Shown here in pieces: positions 15,948 to 23,591 of a DNA stretch of 61,344 nucleotides. Source of the DNA: JBFXIE01 sp050176255. GTDB taxonomy: Bacteria; Pseudomonadota; Gammaproteobacteria; Burkholderiales; Burkholderiaceae_C. Positions within the stretch are counted from its first letter, which is position 1, and each line of letters opens with the position of its first letter. The position numbers and the translations under genes are program-made. The stretch is from assembly GCF_050176255.1 (NCBI RefSeq), contig NZ_JBFXIE010000016.1; one strand, written 5' to 3'. Below the pieces are notes generated by a model. It did not search any database. It saw only the letters and a list, made by a program, of their open reading frames with translations, and had not been told where the DNA came from.

Positions 15948-16612
15948 CGGCCCGGGTCGACGGCATGGGTGTCGATGAGCAGCTCGCGCAGGTCGCGCGC
16001 AAAGCCTTCCAGATCGGCCTCAATACCGCCGATGACGCGGCCAAACCAGTTGTAGGCCAGCACGGCCGGAATGGCCACCACCAGGCCCGCGGCCGTCATG
16101 ATGAGTGCCTCGCCCACGGGGCCCGCGATGCGCTCGATGGTGATCTGCCCTGCCCCGGCCATGGCCGTGAGCGCATGGTAGATGCCCCACACCGTGCCCA
16201 GCAGCCCCACGAAGGGCGCTGTGGACCCCACCGTGGCCAGCAGCACCTGGCCGAACTGCAGCCTGCCCAGCACGCCGTGCAGCGCGTCGCGCAGCACGCG
16301 GGTCAGGCGCTGCGACAGCCCGCCCCGCCCGGCCAGCGTGGTGGGGCCCAGCTGCTCCAGCTGCAACGCGGCGCGCACCAGCGGCAGCACCAGAGTCTCG
16401 CGGTCAAAGGCCGGCAGGCGTTCGAGCGCGGCTGCCAGCGACGGCGCCTGCCAGAACGCGGCCGCGCTGCGCGGCACGTCCGCATGGGCGCGCCGCAGCA
16501 GGCGCAGCTTCCAGAAGATGACCACCCAGCTGGCCACCGACATCGCCAGCAGCAACAGCGCCGAGGCCTGTGTCACCACATCCCCCTGACGCAACCACTG
16601 CAGGCCGTCCAT
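15944..16612 (-). CDS. exbB: ExbB/TolQ-family proton channel protein
   Basis: 222 residues with three transmembrane segments: near residues 15-35, then the MotA/TolQ/ExbB domain with ATVGSTAPFVGLLGTVWGIYHAL near 130, and GEALIMTAAGLVVAIPAVLAYNWF near 175. It forms the pentameric proton channel around ExbD. It starts 21 nt downstream of dapB and overlaps exbD by 4 nt, so dapB-exbB-exbD are probably one transcript. Confidence 0.9.
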   Translation of the reverse strand: MDGLQWLRQGDVVTQASALLLLAMSVASWVVIFWKLRLLRRAHADVPRSAAAFWQAPSLAAALERLPAFDRETLVLPLVRAALQLEQLGPTTLAGRGGLSQRLTRVLRDALHGVLGRLQFGQVLLATVGSTAPFVGLLGTVWGIYHALTAMAGAGQITIERIAGPVGEALIMTAAGLVVAIPAVLAYNWFGRVIGGIEADLEGFARDLRELLIDTHAVDPGR

Positions 16613-16633
16613 GTCCGCGGGTCTCCGACAGGC

Positions 16634-17455
16634 TTACTGAAGGCCCAGGACGTCGAACATGTCGAACAATCCCGCGCGCTGCGTGGCCAGGTAGCGCACG
16701 GCGCGCAGGCTGCCCTGGGCGTAGCCGGCGCGGCTGCCAGCCTTGTGCGAAATCTCGACGCGCTCGCCGGTGCCGGCAAACAGCACCGTGTGGTCACCCA
16801 CGATGTCGCCGCCGCGCACGGTGGCAAAGCCGATGCTGTCTTGCCGGCGCTCGCCCGTGTGGCCGTAGCGCTCATAGACGGCGCGGTCGGCCAGCACCGT
16901 GCCCTGCGCCTTGGCGATCACTTCGCCCATCTGGATGGCCGTACCCGAGGGCGCGTCCACCTTGTGTTTGTGGTGCGCCTCGATGATCTCGATGTCGTAG
17001 CCCGTGTGCAGCGCCTGCGCAGCCATCTGCAGCAGCTTGAGTGTGACGTTGACGCCCACGCTCATGTTGGGCGCGAACACGACGGCCACCTTCTGCGCGG
17101 CGGCCTCGATCTGGGCCTTCTGCGCATCGGAAAAACCCGTGGTGCCGATGACCATCTGCACGCCCAGCCCGGCACATACGGCCAGGTGGGCCAGCGTGCC
17201 CTCGGGGCGGGTGAAATCGATCAGCACGTCGGCGTTCTTCAGCCCCTCATGGAGGTCGGCGGTGATGGACACCCCGCTGGCGCGGCCCAGGAAGGCCGCA
17301 GCATCGGTGCCCACGGCGGGGCTTGAGGGCTGGTCCAGCGCGCCGGCCAGAGCGCAGTCGTCACTAGCCAAAATGGCCTCGATGAGCATGCGGCCCATAC
17401 GGCCGGAAGCGCCAGCCACGGCCACGCGGCGGGGAGCAGTGGAAGAAGAGGTCAT
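16634..17455 (-). CDS. dapB: 4-hydroxy-tetrahydrodipicolinate reductase
   Basis: 273 residues. The Rossmann motif VAVAGASGRMGRMLIEAI sits at the N-terminus, GTTGF near residue 105, and the substrate-binding signature EAHHKHKVDAPSGTA near 160. It reduces the dehydrated intermediate of the lysine/meso-diaminopimelate pathway with NAD(P)H. The ATG at 17455 is preferred over a GTG four codons upstream; neither has an obvious ribosome site. It lies 50 nt downstream of bamE. Confidence 0.94.
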   Translation of the reverse strand: MTSSSTAPRRVAVAGASGRMGRMLIEAILASDDCALAGALDQPSSPAVGTDAAAFLGRASGVSITADLHEGLKNADVLIDFTRPEGTLAHLAVCAGLGVQMVIGTTGFSDAQKAQIEAAAQKVAVVFAPNMSVGVNVTLKLLQMAAQALHTGYDIEIIEAHHKHKVDAPSGTAIQMGEVIAKAQGTVLADRAVYERYGHTGERRQDSIGFATVRGGDIVGDHTVLFAGTGERVEISHKAGSRAGYAQGSLRAVRYLATQRAGLFDMFDVLGLQ

Positions 17456-17505
17456 GTCAGCAAGCACAAAAAGTTAGATCAAGCGCCCGGCATCCCGGGG
17501 GGCGC

Positions 17506-18060
17506 TCAGCGGCTGGTGGATTCCAGCGGCGGGTAGCTGGTCGCAGGCCGCGGCGGGGGCAGTGTGGCACTGGGGGCGGCCGCAGGCTCTGTTTTGGAAA
17601 AACGCGCCAGTTGTGCCTCGGTGGCCTCCAGCTGCGGCACCTTGGGCTTGGCCACCTTGGTGGTGAGCGAAGCCACAAACTCGGCCTCGGAAGGCATCTC
17701 GTCTCCTTCGACGCGGTCCATCACGTTGTCTTTGAAGAACACCGTCAGCTTGCGTGTCTGCGCCTCGACGCCGGGGCGCTGCAGGGTGAAGACGTATTCC
17801 CAGCGGTCGCTGTGGAACACGCTCACCATCAGCGGCGTGCCCAGAATTTCGCGCACCTGCAGGCGCCCCATGCCGGGCTGCAGCGCGCGGACTTGCTCGC
17901 TGGAGATGAAGTTGCCCTGCACCACGTCCGTGCGGTAAGGCGTAACCACGCTGGACAGTCGCCTGCCCGTGTCGGCGCAGCCGGCCAGCCCGACACCAAT
18001 CAACACAACGGCGCCCCAGAGGGCGCCACAACGGACGGGAGCAAACATGGGTTTATGCAT
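17506..18060 (-). CDS. bamE: Outer membrane assembly lipoprotein BamE (SmpA/OmlA)
   Basis: About 184 residues. The signal peptide ends in a lipobox (LAGCADTG), and the mature domain YRTDVVQGNFISSEQVRALQPGMGRLQVREILGTPLMVSVFHSDRWEYVF is the SmpA/OmlA fold. BamE supports BamA/BamD in outer-membrane protein insertion. The C-terminal 50 residues are a Pro/Ala-rich extension beyond the usual domain. The start is ATG 18060 (MHKPMF) or ATG 18048; ribosome sites are weak. It is divergent from fur, an arrangement conserved in betaproteobacteria. Confidence 0.92.
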   Translation of the reverse strand: MHKPMFAPVRCGALWGAVVLIGVGLAGCADTGRRLSSVVTPYRTDVVQGNFISSEQVRALQPGMGRLQVREILGTPLMVSVFHSDRWEYVFTLQRPGVEAQTRKLTVFFKDNVMDRVEGDEMPSEAEFVASLTTKVAKPKVPQLEATEAQLARFSKTEPAAAPSATLPPPRPATSYPPLESTSR

Positions 18061-18177
18061 AGGGATATGATCCGGGTCATTGTAGCGGCTGGATTTTCCG
18101 GGCCTTGCGCGCAGCCTGCAGGGCGCCTCATGCACGCCTCATGCACGATTTCGCCCTGGCGCATCAAACACCTTGTC

Positions 18178-18594
18178 ATGACGAATATCGACGAACTCAA
18201 AAGCACCGGCCTGAAGGCGACGCTGCCGCGCCTCAAGATCCTGGAGATATTCCAAAAGGGCGCCCAGCGCCACATGACGGCCGAAGACGTGTTCCGCGTG
18301 CTGCTCGACGAGCGCTCCGACATCGGCCTGGCCACCGTCTATCGCGTCCTGACGCAGTTCGAGCAGGCTGGCATTCTGATCCGCAGCAACTTTGAAGGCG
18401 GCAAGGCCATCTACGAACTCAACGAGGGCCAGCACCACGATCACTTCATCTGCACTGCGTGCGGCAAGGTCGAGGAGTTCTACGACGCCGAGATCGAAAA
18501 ACGCCAGAACCTGATCGCCCAGTCCAAGGGCTGGGTGGTGCAGGATCACGCCATGGCGCTGTACGGCCAGTGCGCCAGCTGCGCCAAGAAGTAG
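18178..18594 (+). CDS. fur: Ferric uptake regulator
   Basis: 138 residues. A winged-helix DNA-binding domain (LKATLPRLKILEIFQ, LDERSDIGLATVYRVLTQFEQAGI) precedes the metal-binding dimerisation domain with HHDHFICTACGKVEEF and a C-terminal CASC pair. Fur with Fe2+ represses iron acquisition genes. The ATG at 18178 matches family N-termini. It is divergent from bamE across 117 bp. Confidence 0.96.
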   Translation: MTNIDELKSTGLKATLPRLKILEIFQKGAQRHMTAEDVFRVLLDERSDIGLATVYRVLTQFEQAGILIRSNFEGGKAIYELNEGQHHDHFICTACGKVEEFYDAEIEKRQNLIAQSKGWVVQDHAMALYGQCASCAKK

Positions 18595-18616
18595 CGATCA
18601 AAGGAGCAGCATAGCC

Positions 18617-19573
18617 TCAGGAGGCGCCACCGCGCTCCATGGCGCGCCGGTGGCGCTCCACAAACTCCTGGTAGGTGTCGATGCCGCGCAGCTGCAAGAT
18701 GGTGTTGCGCACCGCGGCCTCCACCAGCACGGCAATGTTGCGGCCGGCGACCACCTGGATCACCGCCTTGAGCACCGGCACGCCCAGCACATCCTGCGTC
18801 AGCGGCTCATAGGGCAGCCGCTCGTATTCGCGCTCCATGGTTTCCTTGCGCACCAGATGCACGATGAGGCGCAGGCGCATCTTGCGGCGCACCGCTGTCT
18901 CGCCAAATATGGCGCGGATGTCCAGCAGGCCGATGCCCCGCACTTCCAGCAGGTTCTGCAGCAGATCGGGACATTTGCCCTCGATGGTGGTCTGGTTGAT
19001 GCGAAACAGATCCACCGCATCGTCAGCCACCAGGCCGTTGCCGCGGGTGATCAGCTCCAGCCCCAACTCGCTCTTGCCCAGGCCCGATTCGCCCGTGATG
19101 AGCACGCCCAGGCCCAGAATGTCCATGAACACGCCATGCATGGTGATGCGGTCGGCGAAATGCTTGGACAGGTAGGCGCGCAGCACATCGATGACGAAGG
19201 CCGCCGACTCGTGCGTGGCGAACATCGGGATCTGCGCCCGCTCGCACATGGATACCACTTCGTCCGGCGCAGCCTGGCCGTCGGCCAGTACCAGCGCCGG
19301 CGGCTCCAGCGTGACGATGCGCGCAATGCGGCGCTTGCAGTCCTCGGGCGTGGCGTTGGTCAGGTAGGCGATTTCGCGCTCGCCCAGAACCTGCACGCGG
19401 TAGGGGTGGATGTAGTTCAGATAGCCGACCAGGTCGGCACCGGATCGCGCGGCGCGCACCGCCACCTCGGTGAAGCGGCGCTCGGAAGCGCCCAGGCCGG
19501 CAACCCATTCCCATTTGAGGAGCTCACGGAACTCCTCGAAGACCACATCAGCGCTGACAACGTTGGGTTTCAC
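18617..19573 (-). CDS. hprK: HPr(Ser) kinase/phosphorylase
   Basis: 318 residues. The N-terminal DRTGG-like domain is followed by a kinase domain with Walker A ITGESGLGKSELGLELI near residue 158 and the HprK signature LEVRGIGLLDIRAIFGETAV near 205. In betaproteobacteria HprK modifies HPr of an incomplete, regulatory PTS. The GTG at 19573 (VKPNVVSADVVF) is chosen because it fits family N-termini; the frame stays open further upstream. It is the last gene of hpf-ptsN-hprK; rapZ, often next, is absent and fur follows on the other strand. Confidence 0.93.
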   Translation of the reverse strand: MKPNVVSADVVFEEFRELLKWEWVAGLGASERRFTEVAVRAARSGADLVGYLNYIHPYRVQVLGEREIAYLTNATPEDCKRRIARIVTLEPPALVLADGQAAPDEVVSMCERAQIPMFATHESAAFVIDVLRAYLSKHFADRITMHGVFMDILGLGVLITGESGLGKSELGLELITRGNGLVADDAVDLFRINQTTIEGKCPDLLQNLLEVRGIGLLDIRAIFGETAVRRKMRLRLIVHLVRKETMEREYERLPYEPLTQDVLGVPVLKAVIQVVAGRNIAVLVEAAVRNTILQLRGIDTYQEFVERHRRAMERGGAS

Positions 19574-19598
19574 GGCGGGCTGATGGCAAGAAGCGGGG

Positions 19599-20066
19599 TC
19601 AGCTGCCCTGGGCGGAGCGCCAGGTAGCAATCAGGGTGTGCAGGCCTGCAGCATCGGTGCTGGACTTGAGGCGCTCGCGCAAGGCGGTATCGCTGAGCAG
19701 CTCGGCGATCTCGGAGAGGATTTCCAGATGCTTTTGCGTGGCCGCCTCGGGCACCAGCAGAAAGATCAGCAGGGATACGGGCTGCTCGTCAGGGGCATCA
19801 AAACCAATCGGCTGGGCCAGCTGGAACACGGCCGCCATGGGCGACTTCAGGCCCTTGATGCGGCCATGCGGAATGGCCACGCCGTGCCCCAGCCCGGTGG
19901 AGCCCAGGCGTTCGCGCGCAAACAGGCTGTCGGTGATCAGGGCCCGGGACAAGCCGTGCTGGCTTTCAAAAAGCAGGCCCGCCTCCTCGAATGCACGCTT
20001 TTTGCTTGTGGCATCGACGCTCACGAGCACTTGTGCGGAAGGCAGTATGGAAGCAAGTCGATTCAT
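19599..20066 (-). CDS. ptsN: Nitrogen-regulatory PTS EIIA (EIIA-Ntr)
   Basis: 155 residues of the fructose/mannitol EIIA fold. The phosphorylatable histidine lies in GHGVAIPHGRIKGLKSPMAAVFQL near residue 65. EIIA-Ntr receives phosphate through the PTS-Ntr chain and regulates potassium and nitrogen physiology; in other proteobacteria it acts on Trk and Kdp systems, and trkAH and kup occur elsewhere in this window. The ATG at 20066 starts MNRLASILP. It is 25 nt upstream of hprK. Confidence 0.92.
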   Translation of the reverse strand: MNRLASILPSAQVLVSVDATSKKRAFEEAGLLFESQHGLSRALITDSLFARERLGSTGLGHGVAIPHGRIKGLKSPMAAVFQLAQPIGFDAPDEQPVSLLIFLLVPEAATQKHLEILSEIAELLSDTALRERLKSSTDAAGLHTLIATWRSAQGS

Positions 20067-20125
20067 GGTTAGTGGGCGCTGATTATGCACGCCTAGCGGA
20101 AACCCTGAAAGTGTATCCACCAGCA

Positions 20126-20153
20126 ACAAAAAACCGCCCCGATGGGGCGGTTA
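20126..20153 (-). terminator. Rho-independent terminator after hpf
   Basis: On the minus strand, AACCGCCCC-ATC-GGGGCGGTT is followed by TTTTTTGTTG. It lies between hpf and ptsN, so part of the hpf transcript probably ends here. Confidence 0.85.
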
Positions 20154-20205
20154 CCGTTTCGCCGCTGCAGCGCCGCCCTCAGGGGCGGCCCGGCGCGTCA
20201 TCATG

Positions 20206-20556
20206 TCAGGCGGCTGCGCCGGCGGCCTGGACGGTGGCCCGAACCACGCCGGCCTGGTGATCCTGCAGACGATCCTTGTGGCGCACGACCATGCGGTCGA
20301 GCTTGTCCATCAATTCATCCACGGCCGCGTACAGGTCGAAGTGAGCGCTTTCCACGAACAGGTCGCTGCCCTTGACATGCAAAGTGCACTCGGCACGCTG
20401 ACGTTTTTCCTTCTCCTTTTGCTTTTCCACGGTCAGAAGCACCTTGACATCCACCACCTGGTCGAAGTGGCGAATGATGCGTTCCAGCTTGGACGTGACA
20501 TAGCTGCGCATGGCGGGGGTCACTTCAATGTGGTGACCGCTGATCGTCAAGTTCAT
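20206..20556 (-). CDS. hpf: Ribosome hibernation promoting factor (short form)
   Basis: 116 residues of the S30AE/sigma-54-modulation family: MNLTISGHHIEVTPAMRSYVTSKLERIIRHF at the N-terminus and the conserved VESAHFDLYAAVDELMDKLDRMV. It binds the 30S decoding centre and promotes 100S ribosome dimers in stationary phase. I chose the ATG at 20556 (MNLTISG) over one two codons upstream. In many proteobacteria rpoN lies directly upstream; here purC is divergent instead. Confidence 0.93.
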   Translation of the reverse strand: MNLTISGHHIEVTPAMRSYVTSKLERIIRHFDQVVDVKVLLTVEKQKEKEKRQRAECTLHVKGSDLFVESAHFDLYAAVDELMDKLDRMVVRHKDRLQDHQAGVVRATVQAAGAAA

Positions 20557-20886
20557 ACACAAGTCTCCTGTAGCTCAGGGTTGAAAAACACCGCCCTTGC
20601 CCTTCGGGACGGGCGGGAACTTGAATGCATTCAGGCCTGGATTCACTATGCGCCTGCCATCCTGGGAATGCAATGCGATCCCGCCCCTGGCACAAGGACT
20701 ATGACAAAAGGATGTCGAACCCTCCGAAAACCGTCACAATTGTTTTCTTGCCTCGGCCCCGGATGCCGCAGCTGCAGCGCGCCGACCGCCGTGCCTGGCC
20801 GCTTAGAATTCGCAGCCCTGTCCGCGACCTGGCCGGGGAGGCGTTTGCCCTGTGCGCCGCTTCTTTCGACCGCCTTCCGCCTCACT
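20557..20886. other. Divergent intergenic region hpf/purC
   Basis: 330 bp without a gene. Near hpf there is a GC-rich hairpin (CCGCCC...GGGCGGG around 20590-20617), and near purC a TAGAAT -10-like element at 20804-20809. I found no convincing -24/-12 sigma-54 element upstream of hpf. Confidence 0.5.
20804..20809 (+). promoter_or_regulatory. Candidate -10 element of purC
   Basis: TAGAAT followed by TCGCAG, 78 bp before the start codon. The -35 region is weak. Similar TAxAAT plus CGC-rich discriminators precede purE, corA, tkt and tsaB in this window. Confidence 0.4.
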
Positions 20887-21807
20887 ATGACCCAGCCCAG
20901 CACCTCCGCCCTGCACACTTCCGCCCTGACCTCGCTGCCGCTGCTGGCGCGCGGCAAAGTACGTGACAACTACGCCGTCGGCACCGATCGCATCCTGATG
21001 GTGGCCAGCGACCGGCTGTCGGCCTTTGACGTGATCATGGGCGAGCCGATTCCCGGCAAGGGCGAGCTGCTCACGCAGATGGCGCTGTTCTGGTTCGACA
21101 AGCTAGGGCACATCGTGCCCAACCACCTCACTGGCGAGGCACCCGAGAGCGTGGTCACTCCCGCCGAGGCGCCCCAGGTGCGCGGCCGCTCCATGCTGGT
21201 CAAGCGGCTCAAGCCGATTGCGATCGAAGCCGTGGTGCGCGGCTACCTGGCCGGCAGCGGCTGGAAGGAGTATCAGCAGTCGCGCTCGGTCTGCGGCGTA
21301 CCGCTGCCGGACGGTCTGACCAACGCTGCCAAGCTGCCACACAGCATCTACACACCCGCAGCCAAGGCCGCCATGGGCGAGCACGACGAGAACATCACGT
21401 TCGAGCGCACGGTGGAGATGGTGGGCCCCGAGCTGGCCACCCGCATCCGCGACATCTCCATTCAGCTGTACGAGGCTGCGGCCGCCATCGCGCTGGACAA
21501 GGGCATGATCATTGCCGACACCAAGTTCGAGTTCGGCCTGACCGAAGCAGGCGAACTGGTGCTGATGGACGAGGTGCTCACACCCGACAGCTCGCGCTAC
21601 TGGCCCGTCGAAGGGTACGCCGAGGCGCTGGCCAAGGGCGAGAACCCACCCAGCTACGACAAGCAGTTCGTGCGCGACTGGCTGGAGCAGGCCCAGGTCA
21701 ACGGCAAGCCCTGGGACAAGACTGCACCCGCACCGCGCCTGCCGCGCGAGGTGGTGGAGAAGACCGCCGCCAAATACCGCGAGGCGCTGCAGCGGCTCAC
21801 AGCCTGA
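20887..21807 (+). CDS. purC: SAICAR synthetase
   Basis: 306 residues. Signatures are LLARGKVRDNYAVGTDRILMVASDRLSAFDVIM near residue 17, VVRGYLAGSGWKEYQ near 115, and IADTKFEFGLTEAGELVLMDEVLTPDSSRYW near 212. It joins aspartate to CAIR in purine synthesis. The open frame begins far upstream, but the ATG at 20887 (MTQPSTSALH) fits the family. It precedes purE-purK but is separated from them by the oppositely oriented cnoX-like gene. Confidence 0.95.
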   Translation: MTQPSTSALHTSALTSLPLLARGKVRDNYAVGTDRILMVASDRLSAFDVIMGEPIPGKGELLTQMALFWFDKLGHIVPNHLTGEAPESVVTPAEAPQVRGRSMLVKRLKPIAIEAVVRGYLAGSGWKEYQQSRSVCGVPLPDGLTNAAKLPHSIYTPAAKAAMGEHDENITFERTVEMVGPELATRIRDISIQLYEAAAAIALDKGMIIADTKFEFGLTEAGELVLMDEVLTPDSSRYWPVEGYAEALAKGENPPSYDKQFVRDWLEQAQVNGKPWDKTAPAPRLPREVVEKTAAKYREALQRLTA

Positions 21808-21848
21808 CGACCGACGGCCGGGTGGCGCGCCGCGCCGACGCGGTCATC

Positions 21849-21873
21849 GCAGCAAAAAGGCCCCTCGCGGGGC
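21849..21873 (-). terminator. Terminator between purC and the thioredoxin gene
   Basis: AAGGCCCC-TCGC-GGGGCCTT stem. On the minus strand it is followed by TTTTT, so it best serves the thioredoxin gene ending at 21884, and it may also stop purC transcripts. Confidence 0.75.
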
Positions 21874-21883
21874 CTTGGTCATT

Positions 21884-22792
21884 TCAGCTCAGAACCACGC
21901 TGGACAGCCGCCGGCGATAGCTGGCCACCACCGGATCCTCGGGCGGAATCTGACCATCGGCCACCTTGGGCTTGGGCGGCTCGATGATCTCCAGCACCGC
22001 CACATAGGCCTTGCGCGCAGCCTCTTCGTTCCAGGTCTTGTCGCGCATGAGGATTTCGAGCAGCTCGTCCATCGCGTCCGTCCAGCGCTGTTGCGCGATG
22101 AGCCAGCGCGCGCGGGCGAAGCGGGTGTCAAAGTCGCGCTTGTTGGCGGCGATCTTTGCATCAAAATCGGCCTCAGCTCCTGCGCCGCATGCGCCAGCAG
22201 CTACAAAATCCAGAGCATCCATCCACATCTTGAGCGCCCCCAGCCGGCGCGAGCCCTGGGCCTTGGTGATTACCGGCGCAAAAGCCACCTTGGCGTCGTC
22301 CTCGCGGCCCAGTTGCAGCAGCAGCCGCACGTAGTCAAAACGCGCCTCGTCGTTGGCCGGGTCGGTGGCCACGGCGCTTTGCAGCGCCTCCAGCGCACCC
22401 TGGGTGTCGCCCTCGGCCAGCGCTTCCTGGGCTTGTTCTTCCTGCTCCTCGGCCTGCAATTCCTCGGCGCTGGGCAGGTGTTTGTCAAGGAAGTTGCGCA
22501 GCAGGCCCTCGGGCTGGGCACCCATGAAGCCTTGAACAGGCTGGCCGTTGATGATCAGCACGCAGGTGGGGATGCTGCGGATGTCGAACATGGCGGCCAG
22601 CTGCTGCTCCTGCTCGGAATCGATCTTGGCCAGTTTGAAGCGGCCGGCGTATTCCGCCTCCAGCTTTTCCAGTACCGGGCCCAGCGTCTTGCACGGAGCG
22701 CACCAGGGTGCCCAGAAGTCCACCAGCACGGGCACGCTCATGGAGGCGGCAACCACCTCGGTCTCAAAGTTCTCTAGGGTGATATCGATCAT
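21884..22792 (-). CDS. cnoX: Thioredoxin-TPR chaperone-like protein (CnoX/YbbN family)
   Basis: 302 residues. An N-terminal thioredoxin domain (MIDITLENFETEVV, active site WAPWCAPCKTLGP) is followed by TPR-like helices (EALAEGDTQGALEALQSAV, NDEARFDYVRLLLQLGREDDA) and the C-terminal ARARWLIAQQRWTDAMDELLEILMRD. Family members hold unfolded proteins under hypochlorous-acid stress and can form mixed disulfides; the intact CxxC suggests redox activity here. An alanine-rich loop LDFVAAGACGAGAEADF coincides with an R1 repeat. The ATG at 22792 is chosen over a longer frame. Confidence 0.88.
   Translation of the reverse strand: MIDITLENFETEVVAASMSVPVLVDFWAPWCAPCKTLGPVLEKLEAEYAGRFKLAKIDSEQEQQLAAMFDIRSIPTCVLIINGQPVQGFMGAQPEGLLRNFLDKHLPSAEELQAEEQEEQAQEALAEGDTQGALEALQSAVATDPANDEARFDYVRLLLQLGREDDAKVAFAPVITKAQGSRRLGALKMWMDALDFVAAGACGAGAEADFDAKIAANKRDFDTRFARARWLIAQQRWTDAMDELLEILMRDKTWNEEAARKAYVAVLEIIEPPKPKVADGQIPPEDPVVASYRRRLSSVVLS
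22164..22217 (+). repeat. R1 repeat copy inside cnoX
   Basis: A near full-length match: AAATCGGCCTCAGC at left, then TGCGCCAGCAGCTACAAAAT and an AGAGC end. It is translated in frame (antisense) as the low-complexity loop FVAAGACGAGAEAD between TPR helices. Confidence 0.7.
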
Positions 22793-23093
22793 TTGTGGCA
22801 GTCCCGATAAGGTGGCGCGGCGCGCCAGTTTCAACGCAAACTGGGGCAGATTTTGGGGCAATTTTGTGCCCAATGGAGGCTGATGGGCCATCTTGGCCTC
22901 TTGTGATTACCCACTTGCCAGCGCGCGCGTCGCGCCTCCCTCTTCGCGGCCGCGTTGCACCAGGGCGCGCCCGCCAAAAATGCAAGCCCTGACTGCTTGA
23001 TCAGGGGGCGCGGGCGGCGCGGGGCGCCACCGCCGGCACAAACGTAAAATCACGCGCTTCACCCCCGGCGAGCGCACCGCGCGCACCTCCCAC
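22793..23093. other. Divergent intergenic region cnoX/purE
   Basis: 301 bp without a gene. A TAAAAT element at 23045-23050, followed by CACGCG, is a plausible purE -10. Nothing else stands out. Confidence 0.5.
23045..23050 (+). promoter_or_regulatory. Candidate -10 element of purE
   Basis: TAAAAT 44 bp upstream of the purE ATG, with a CACGCG discriminator. No good -35 is visible. Confidence 0.4.
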
Positions 23094-23591
23094 ATGAATC
23101 CCATCCAGATTGGCGTGGTCATGGGCTCCAGCAGTGACTGGGACACCATGCAGCACGCAGTTGCCATCCTCCAGCAATTCGGCATCGCGCACGAGGCGCA
23201 GGTGGTCTCCGCCCATCGCATGCCCGACGACATGTTCCGCTACGCCGAGACCGCCGCCGGCCGGGGCCTGCAGGCCATCATCGCGGGCGCCGGCGGCGCC
23301 GCGCACCTGCCCGGCATGATCGCCGCCAAGACCACCGTGCCGGTGCTGGGCGTGCCCGTCGCCAGCCGCCACCTGCAGGGCGTGGACTCGCTGCACTCCA
23401 TCGTGCAGATGCCCAAGGGCGTGCCCGTGGCCACGTTTGCCATTGGCGCGGCGGGCGCGGCCAACGCGGCGCTGTTCGCCGTGGCGCTGCTGGCCAATCA
23501 AGACCCCGCGCTGCGCGACAAGCTGGACGCCTTCCGCGCCGAGCAGACCGCCGCCGCGCGCGCCATGACGCTGCCGCCGGTGTCCGCATGA
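23094..23591 (+). CDS. purE: N5-carboxyaminoimidazole ribonucleotide mutase
   Basis: 165 residues. The family signature IGVVMGSSSDWDTM at the N-terminus is followed by VVSAHRMPDDMFRYAETAAGRGLQAIIAGAGGAAHLPGMIAAKTTVPVLGVPV. It converts N5-CAIR to CAIR in purine synthesis, using the product of the overlapping purK. It overlaps purK by 4 nt (ATGA), so the two are coupled. Confidence 0.96.
   Translation: MNPIQIGVVMGSSSDWDTMQHAVAILQQFGIAHEAQVVSAHRMPDDMFRYAETAAGRGLQAIIAGAGGAAHLPGMIAAKTTVPVLGVPVASRHLQGVDSLHSIVQMPKGVPVATFAIGAAGAANAALFAVALLANQDPALRDKLDAFRAEQTAAARAMTLPPVSA

Noticed and set aside
20557..20886. A sigma-54 promoter for hpf
   Set aside because: TGGCAC-like strings occur, but none has a TTGC at the required spacing on the right strand.
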